From a bacterium (lineage in GTDB: Bacteria > Vulcanimicrobiota > Vulcanimicrobiia > Vulcanimicrobiales > Vulcanimicrobiaceae), in contig JAKAPO010000013.1 of assembly GCA_021807065.1 (NCBI GenBank), forward strand, positions 1 through 18,416: 18,416 bases of DNA, written 5' to 3'. The notes under the pieces were generated by a model that was not told the DNA's origin, ran no database searches, and saw only the letters and a list, made by a program, of their open reading frames with translations. The translations under genes were made by a program, and so were the position numbers. This document shows positions 14,348 through 18,416 of this stretch, one piece after another. Position 1 is the stretch's first letter, and each line of letters opens with the position of its first letter.

Positions 14348-15145
14348 GTGGCTCGTTCGGCGGCAACCGCAGTTCGGATAATGCGCGCATTCATCGCGCT
14401 GAGTTACCTCTTCACGCTCTTCGGCGCGCCGGCGCGGGCGCAGCACGTTCTTCCGGTGCTCGGCACCGCTCCGCTGCTCGGACGCATGAACAGCACGGCG
14501 GAGCTTCAGGAGCGCGTCAGCGAGCGCCGCACGATGTTCGAAACTGCATCGGAAGACCTCGGTCTAACGGGCGCGGAGACGCAGGAGCTGGAAGCGAAGA
14601 TCGCAGACGGCCGAGTGCGTTGGGTAATGGTACCGCGCCACCTCGACGAGATGACGTGGGCTTGGGACGGCAGCGTCTATATGTATCGCGACGTCATCAT
14701 TCCAGCCGACGAGTACGGCTGGGAGGTCGATATTCCGGTTGGTGCGGTCGTGCACGCGCTCTTCATCCCGGCGGCGTGCGGCAATCTTTCGCTCGTCGAG
14801 CGCAGCCGCCCGGTCGCGTACGTCCCGCCGCCTCCTTCGCAGCCGCCACCGCAGCCCGCGCCGGAGTGTCCGGCCGGCATGGTCGGAGCACCGCCGAACT
14901 GCTACTATCCGCAGTGCCCGCCCGGCATGACCGGAACGCCGCCGAACTGCTATGCGCCGCAACCGCAGCCAACAGCTCCGCCCGCCCTTACCAAAGTGGT
15001 CGTCAAGCAGGTCGTTCGGCAAAGCGTCGATTGGTGGCTCATCCCGCTGACGCTTATCGGATTTTTCTTCGGCGGTCACTACTGCCATTGCGGACCGCCT
15101 CCTCCGCCGCCGCCGCCGATTAACTGCCCGCCAGTAGACCCATAG
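14348..15145 (+). CDS. Exported Pro/Cys-rich protein with two 16-residue CPxGMxGxPPNCY repeats
   Basis: A 265-aa protein of unknown function. A signal peptide covers about 1-31 (cleavage after GAPARA). A mixed globular domain follows (about 45-155) with ERRTMFETASEDLGLTG, WVMVPRHLDEMTWAWDG and YGWEVDIPVG. A Pro-rich linker then leads into two exact-length tandem repeats: CPAGMVGAPPNCYYPQ (174-189) and CPPGMTGTPPNCYAPQ (190-205). Near the C-terminus lies a hydrophobic stretch, WWLIPLTLIGFFFGG (229-243), then HYCHC and a run of eight prolines. The hydrophobic stretch could anchor it in the membrane. The start is the GTG at 14348, because AAAGGAG (14336-14342) lies 5 nt upstream; a GTG at 14342 would lie inside that site. 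Its 3' end overlaps the minus-strand Cys-rich gene by 26 bp. A cell-surface structural role is inference. Confidence 0.72.
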   Translation: MARSAATAVRIMRAFIALSYLFTLFGAPARAQHVLPVLGTAPLLGRMNSTAELQERVSERRTMFETASEDLGLTGAETQELEAKIADGRVRWVMVPRHLDEMTWAWDGSVYMYRDVIIPADEYGWEVDIPVGAVVHALFIPAACGNLSLVERSRPVAYVPPPPSQPPPQPAPECPAGMVGAPPNCYYPQCPPGMTGTPPNCYAPQPQPTAPPALTKVVVKQVVRQSVDWWLIPLTLIGFFFGGHYCHCGPPPPPPPPINCPPVDP

Positions 15146-15572
15146 CCGGATGCTCCGCGCCCTGCAGCGTGGCGCCACAGATAGCGCAGCTGCGTCCGAG
15201 GCGCGTGTCTCGAATCTCTAGCCCGACGTGGCCGCGGCAGCTGCCGTGGCCGTTCTCGCAGACGAACACCGCGCGGCGGCGGCAGCGGTGCAGCGCGTCG
15301 TATGCAGCGATGCACTCGCCGGGACGATCCGGTGGCGCTGCCGCCGGCGGATGATATTTCGATCGCATGTCGCGGACGGCCACCACGTCGTTGACGCGGC
15401 CTTCGCGCATGCAGACGCGGCAACGGCGATCGGTCTTGCGCCGCCCCGTCGTTTTCACCGCGTGATTGGGACAGAGCGCGTGAAGCTCGCTGCACGCGTA
15501 GGTTGCCGGCTGCCCGCAGGTTTCGCCGCGCGCGTTGAGCGCGCAACAAGTCAAAGCGTGATTCGCATCCAT
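15120..15572 (-). CDS. Undescribed Cys-rich protein built of two putative zinc-binding modules
   Basis: A 150-aa protein. Two modules share the pattern C-x9-C-x7-C-x6-C-x2-H-x13-C-x2-C: residues C9, C19, C27, C34, H37, C51, C54 and C87, C97, C105, C112, H115, C129, C132. Every ligand is shifted by exactly 78 residues. Local sequence also matches: CGQPATYAC...LCPNH against CRRRAVFVC...SCRGH, and CRVC against CAIC. This strongly supports that the strand is coding and that each module binds metal, recalling B-box/treble-clef fingers, though I cannot assign a named family. No signal peptide is present. The ATG at 15572 is chosen over 15581 because TACAAT overlaps the latter and ends 7 nt before the former. 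It is the only minus-strand gene in the polysaccharide locus and converges on the exported Pro/Cys-rich gene. It could act in regulation or protein contacts; function unknown. Confidence 0.72.
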   Translation of the reverse strand: MDANHALTCCALNARGETCGQPATYACSELHALCPNHAVKTTGRRKTDRRCRVCMREGRVNDVVAVRDMRSKYHPPAAAPPDRPGECIAAYDALHRCRRRAVFVCENGHGSCRGHVGLEIRDTRLGRSCAICGATLQGAEHPAMGLLAGS

Positions 15573-15585
15573 CGAAATCATTGTA
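15573..15585 (-). promoter_or_regulatory. -10 promoter element TACAAT, probable leaderless start
   Basis: On the minus strand TACAAT spans 15585-15580 and is followed by seven bases (GATTTCG) and then the ATG at 15572. The last two bases of the box belong to the alternative ATG at 15581, which could not be transcribed from this promoter. No Shine-Dalgarno is visible before either ATG. No clear -35 hexamer was found 16-18 nt upstream. The geometry is nearly the same as that of the box at 7075-7080. Confidence 0.4.
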
Positions 15586-15683
15586 GCGGGTAGCGGCGAG
15601 TTTTCCCCTTCGGTTAGAGGGGACTTAACTCAAACTTGACTGCGTGCGAATAACCGCACCCGATGCGTCCGATGGCTGCCGCC

Positions 15684-15704
15684 ACCGGGTCCAAAGGTCC
15701 CGGT
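15684..15704 (+). other. Hairpin in the intergenic region before the sugar phosphotransferase gene
   Basis: ACCGGGTCC (15684-15692) pairs with GGTCCCGGT (15696-15704), nine positions with one T-T mismatch, around loop AAA. No U-tract follows, so it is not a standard terminator. It lies in the 215-nt interval 15573-15787, between two divergent genes. The same interval holds a smaller hairpin CCCCTT/GAGGGG (15605-15622), GTGCG/CGCAC (15644-15659 region), a TTGACT at 15636-15641 without a matching -10, and TACGAT at 15773-15778, 9 nt before the next ATG. It could be a leader structure or an operator; no binding protein is suggested. Confidence 0.4.
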
Positions 15705-15787
15705 TGCGATAGGGTCGTCGCGTACGCTCGCATGAGTCTGCGCGACTCTCGGGACGCGGCACGCGCTCCAGGTACGATTTCTACCAG

Positions 15788-16900
15788 ATGGATCTTTCGC
15801 TGGCACGTTTGCGCGCTTCGAGGGGAGAGCCAGCGCCGCTGTCGGACGCGGTTGCGAGCGTGATGCCGCTCGTCTTCCAGCGGCCGTGGCGGGGCGCGGT
15901 TCTGCTCTGCGACATCGCTGCACTAGCCGCGGCTTTCAGCACCTCGTTTTTCGTAATCTGGCATTTCGGCGGCGTACGACCGGGCATTGGAACCTGCATC
16001 GTTGCGGCATTCCTGATCCTGCTCGGTTTTGCGGTACACGACTTGCACGAGCGCACGTTTGCACTCGTGCGCCGAGACGAGTTCTACTATGCAGCCGCCG
16101 TGGCGATAGTAATCGGCGCAGCGGTCATCCTGGGTTCCGTCGTCGTGGACCTGCACCACGCGAGCCAACTGGCCGTTGCGCTCGGCGTAGCGCTCTCCGT
16201 CATCATGACGGGCACCGCCCGATTTACGCTACGCGCGCTGGCTGGGGAGGAGAGAATCTTCGTGCAGGAGATCCCACGCAGGCCGGAGCGGCGCGTGCAC
16301 GTCGTCGTTACGGAACGCGCGCGCTTTTCGAAGCGCGCGACCGATCTCACGCTGACGTTGCTCCTATTACCTTTTGTGGTTCCGTTGCTCGCCATCGCGA
16401 TGTTGGCAATCGCGCTGGAGGACGGGCGCCCGGTCATCTACCGGCAGGCACGCGTCGGGCAGGATGGTCAAACTTTCGACATCTTCAAGTTACGATCCAT
16501 GCACGTCGACGCCGAGGCAAAAACCGGTCCGGTCTGGGCGCTGCATGGCGACGCTCGCGTGACGCGGGTCGGGCGAATCTTGCGGCGCTTTTCGATAGAC
16601 GAGCTTCCTCAGCTATACAACGTTCTGCGGGGTGAGATGTCTATCGTGGGTCCTCGTCCGGAGCGGCCGGTATTCACGGAGCGCTTCGCGCAGGGCAACC
16701 CACGCTACGCGCACCGCTTGGCCGTCGCGCCCGGATTGACCGCGTGCGCACAGCTGTACATGCCTCGTATCGTGGAGAGCGATCAGATCGATCGGCGTCT
16801 AGATTACGATCTGTTCTATATACGCAACCGGTCGCTCGTCATGGACGTCGCGCTCATCATCAAGACGGCGGCCGAAGTCGTCTTTCACCGGGCGGCATGA
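15788..16900 (+). CDS. Undecaprenyl-phosphate sugar phosphotransferase (PGPT, bacterial sugar transferase family), short form
   Basis: A 370-aa membrane enzyme that moves a sugar-1-phosphate from a nucleotide sugar to undecaprenyl phosphate, starting a surface glycan. The N-terminus has about four TM helices (roughly 36-58, 66-84, 103-121, 128-146). The catalytic domain (about 180-370) opens with the reentrant helix after KRATD (183-187). Then come the motifs FKLRSM (233-238), IDELPQLYNVLRGEMSIVGPRPER (two runs: 270-280 and 283-293), APGLTACAQLY (314-324) and DLFYIRN.S (341-349). WbaP-type proteins carry about 100-150 residues of Rossmann-like domain between TM4 and the reentrant helix; here only about 35 remain. 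The ATG at 15788 has no Shine-Dalgarno. The stop overlaps the next ATG (ATGA). Confidence 0.9.
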   Translation: MDLSLARLRASRGEPAPLSDAVASVMPLVFQRPWRGAVLLCDIAALAAAFSTSFFVIWHFGGVRPGIGTCIVAAFLILLGFAVHDLHERTFALVRRDEFYYAAAVAIVIGAAVILGSVVVDLHHASQLAVALGVALSVIMTGTARFTLRALAGEERIFVQEIPRRPERRVHVVVTERARFSKRATDLTLTLLLLPFVVPLLAIAMLAIALEDGRPVIYRQARVGQDGQTFDIFKLRSMHVDAEAKTGPVWALHGDARVTRVGRILRRFSIDELPQLYNVLRGEMSIVGPRPERPVFTERFAQGNPRYAHRLAVAPGLTACAQLYMPRIVESDQIDRRLDYDLFYIRNRSLVMDVALIIKTAAEVVFHRAA

Positions 16901-18036
16901 GACTCGCAATCGTCTCGTCGCGTTTTCCGAAGGGAAGAGGGGAACCGTACCTCGGCGTCGAGCTGGAGGCGCTCAGGCCACACCTTTCATATCTCACGGT
17001 TGAGCCGGTGCGCCCGCCGTTGTCGCTGCGTACCGTCGCGCTGGCGGCGGCGACGTGCGTCTCGGCGCCGGTGCGTTGCATACGGGCGTTGTTCGAGGTC
17101 TTGCGCGGAAGTGGCTCGCCGACGGTCAGGTTGAAAAATCTGACGGCATTTCCCCGTGCGCTGGCACTGGCATGGGAATTCCGGCGTCAGGGAATCGAGC
17201 ACGTGCACGCGTATTGGCTCTCCGTTCCGGCAACTGCCGCGCTCGTCATCTCCCGCGTCAACGGCATTCCATTCAGCTCGACGGCGCATCGCTGGGACAT
17301 CACCGAAAGGAACATGATCGCAGAGAAGGCGCGCCGGGCGAGCTTCGTGCGGGTGGTCTCGGAGTACGGTCGAGCAGAATTGGCGCGCGCGGTGCCGCAC
17401 TGTGCGGAGAAATTTAGCGTCGTGCGATTGGGTACCGCGCTCGACGAGGCCGGGCAAGGGGCTCGTAGCGAGAGAAACGATACATTGACGTTGCTTTGCG
17501 CGGCCGCCTTCGTTCCGGTGAAAGGGCACCGCGATCTGTTGTCGGCATTTGAGCGGGCGCACCGCGTGAACCCAGAACTCGAGCTTACACTCTGCGGCAC
17601 GGGAACGCTCGAGGACGAGATCCGCGAATACGCCGAAAATCTTACATGCTCGTCGGCGATTCACTTCGCCGGGTATGTCGAGCGTCGCACGCTACTCGAG
17701 CAGCTACGACGTGGAACATACGACGCGGTCATCCTGGCGAGCCGCGATGACGGACGCGAACACGAGGGTGTACCGTCGATTCTCATCGAGGCGGCGAGCC
17801 TCGGCGTGGCGTGCATCGCGACGCGGTCGGGTTCGATCACCGAGCTGCTCGGTGACGACAGCGCATTTCTCGCCCCGCCTCACCAGCCGCATCTGCTCGC
17901 CCAAGCGATCTTGGCCGCACGTAACCCGATCGAGCGTCGGCGTCGCGCGGCCCGTGCACGGGAGCGCGCCGTGCAGCTTCACGATCCTGCTCACAGTGCC
18001 GCGCAGCTCATCTCACTACTGGGGATCTTGGCATGA
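16897..18036 (+). CDS. GT4 family glycosyltransferase
   Basis: A 379-aa GT-B-fold retaining glycosyltransferase, similar in layout to colanic-acid-type (WcaL/AmsK-like) enzymes. The N-terminal acceptor domain has MRLAIVSSRFPKGRGEPYLG and EHVHAYWLSVPA (101-112), followed by TAHRWDI (129-135) and VVSEYGRAEL. The C-terminal donor domain shows AAFVPVKGHRDLLSAF, FAGYVERRTLLEQL and the GT4 signature E290-x7-E298 in HEGVPSILIEAASLG, then the usual SGSITELL. It would add a sugar to the lipid-linked intermediate on the cytoplasmic side; donor and acceptor are unknown. The ATG at 16897 sits in the previous stop codon (ATGA) and the next gene starts in its own (ATGA), which fixes both starts. Confidence 0.9.
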   Translation: MRLAIVSSRFPKGRGEPYLGVELEALRPHLSYLTVEPVRPPLSLRTVALAAATCVSAPVRCIRALFEVLRGSGSPTVRLKNLTAFPRALALAWEFRRQGIEHVHAYWLSVPATAALVISRVNGIPFSSTAHRWDITERNMIAEKARRASFVRVVSEYGRAELARAVPHCAEKFSVVRLGTALDEAGQGARSERNDTLTLLCAAAFVPVKGHRDLLSAFERAHRVNPELELTLCGTGTLEDEIREYAENLTCSSAIHFAGYVERRTLLEQLRRGTYDAVILASRDDGREHEGVPSILIEAASLGVACIATRSGSITELLGDDSAFLAPPHQPHLLAQAILAARNPIERRRRAARARERAVQLHDPAHSAAQLISLLGILA

Positions 18037-18416
18037 AGATTACCGTCGTCGGTCTCGGATACATCGGCCTTCCCACCGCGGCGATGCTTGCGGAGAGCGG
18101 TCACGAAGTCGTCGGATACGACATCAGCAAACAGCTCGTCGCCGCGCTGGCCTCCGGGCGTGTGGAGCTTTCGGAGCACGGCGTCCGCGATCTCGTTCGG
18201 CGCGCGCTCGATCGTGGTCGCCTCCATCCATCGCCGATGGCATTTCCGGCCGATGCGTTCGTCATCTGCGTTCCAACACCGACCGTCGATCATCGGCCCG
18301 ATCTCAGTGCCGTCGAGTCGGCTTTTGCAACGATCGCTCCGCTCGTGCAAGACGGCAACTTGATCCTCGTCTCGAGCGTGACCACGTATCGCGGCATCCC
18401 GCAGGTCACGCTGACG
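18033..18416 (+). CDS. UDP-glucose/GDP-mannose dehydrogenase family, WecC/WbpA-like UDP-HexNAc 6-dehydrogenase (3' end outside window)
   Basis: The first 128 residues of an NAD-dependent nucleotide-sugar 6-dehydrogenase, which oxidises C6 of a UDP-sugar twice to give a uronic acid. The N-terminus MKITVVGLGYIGLPTAAMLAE carries the Rossmann motif GLGYIG (7-12). GHEVVGYDIS ends strand 2 with the NAD-ribose acidic residue. VELSEHGVRDLV is followed by FVICVPTPTVDHRPDLSAVESA, where the CVPTPT block is diagnostic, and by LILVSSVTTYRGIPQ, matching the ESTxPPGT strand of the family. The wording resembles WecC/WbpA (UDP-ManNAc or UDP-GlcNAc) more than UDP-glucose dehydrogenases. The catalytic Cys lies beyond the edge. 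The ATG overlaps the GT4 stop. Confidence 0.88.
   Translation, partial: MKITVVGLGYIGLPTAAMLAESGHEVVGYDISKQLVAALASGRVELSEHGVRDLVRRALDRGRLHPSPMAFPADAFVICVPTPTVDHRPDLSAVESAFATIAPLVQDGNLILVSSVTTYRGIPQVTLT

Noticed and set aside
15636..15641. TTGACT as a -35 box for the sugar phosphotransferase gene
   Set aside because: The position 16-18 nt downstream (about 15658-15665) has no -10-like sequence.

Overview
The window is GC-rich bacterial DNA, densely coded, with many GTG (and one TTG) starts, 4-nt stop/start overlaps and a c-di-AMP riboswitch in front of a cell-wall hydrolase. These traits fit a monoderm-affiliated or 'Terrabacteria'-type lineage. The gene mix would suit Eremiobacterota (WPS-2), but that is a guess from gene content; no rRNA or marker gene here settles it. 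No mobile element, integrase or CRISPR array is visible.

Layout. (1) 1-1383: tail of an upstream gene, then a ydaO/yuaA (c-di-AMP) riboswitch controlling an exported NlpC/P60 peptidase, then a frameshifted coiled-coil gene that runs into tRNA-Gln(TTG). (2) 1384-2992: a DUF427 protein and an exported phosphoesterase of the acid phosphatase/phospholipase C type. (3) 2986-6481: a central-carbon block. On the minus strand citrate synthase is followed by a glycolate oxidase iron-sulfur subunit (GlcF). Divergent from them on the plus strand is malate dehydrogenase. (4) 6504-6971: a small protein I do not recognise. (5) 7087-14345 and 15788 to the right edge: a surface-polysaccharide locus. It holds a GT2 glycosyltransferase with membrane anchor, a PLP sugar aminotransferase, a Gfo/Idh/MocA oxidoreductase, a left-handed beta-helix N-acetyltransferase with an added CxC/CxxC tail, an FAD oxidoreductase, a polysaccharide deacetylase, a polytopic membrane protein, a short undecaprenyl-phosphate sugar phosphotransferase, a GT4 glycosyltransferase and a UDP-sugar 6-dehydrogenase cut by the window edge. 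(6) 14348-15572, inside that locus: an exported Pro/Cys-rich protein, tail-to-tail with an undescribed Cys-rich protein on the minus strand.

How the genes fit together (inference). A 6-dehydrogenase, a Gfo/Idh oxidoreductase, an aminotransferase and a WbpD/WlbB-like acetyltransferase together match the Wbp-type route to a UDP-2,3-diacetamido-uronic acid. The aminotransferase motif looks closer to the StsC (inosose) subgroup, however, so the exact sugar is open. The sugar phosphotransferase would load the first sugar-phosphate onto undecaprenyl phosphate, the glycosyltransferases would extend it, and the deacetylase would trim acetyl groups. No flippase, polymerase or ligase lies inside the window.

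Most unusual items: the minus-strand protein at 15120-15572, made of two Cys/His modules whose seven putative metal ligands repeat with an exact 78-residue offset; an 88-bp inverted-repeat element read through as the C-terminus of the deacetylase; -10-like boxes 6-7 nt before start codons (7087; minus strand 15572), suggesting leaderless mRNAs; the hairpin directly before the mdh start; and a sugar phosphotransferase that lacks almost the whole middle Rossmann domain.
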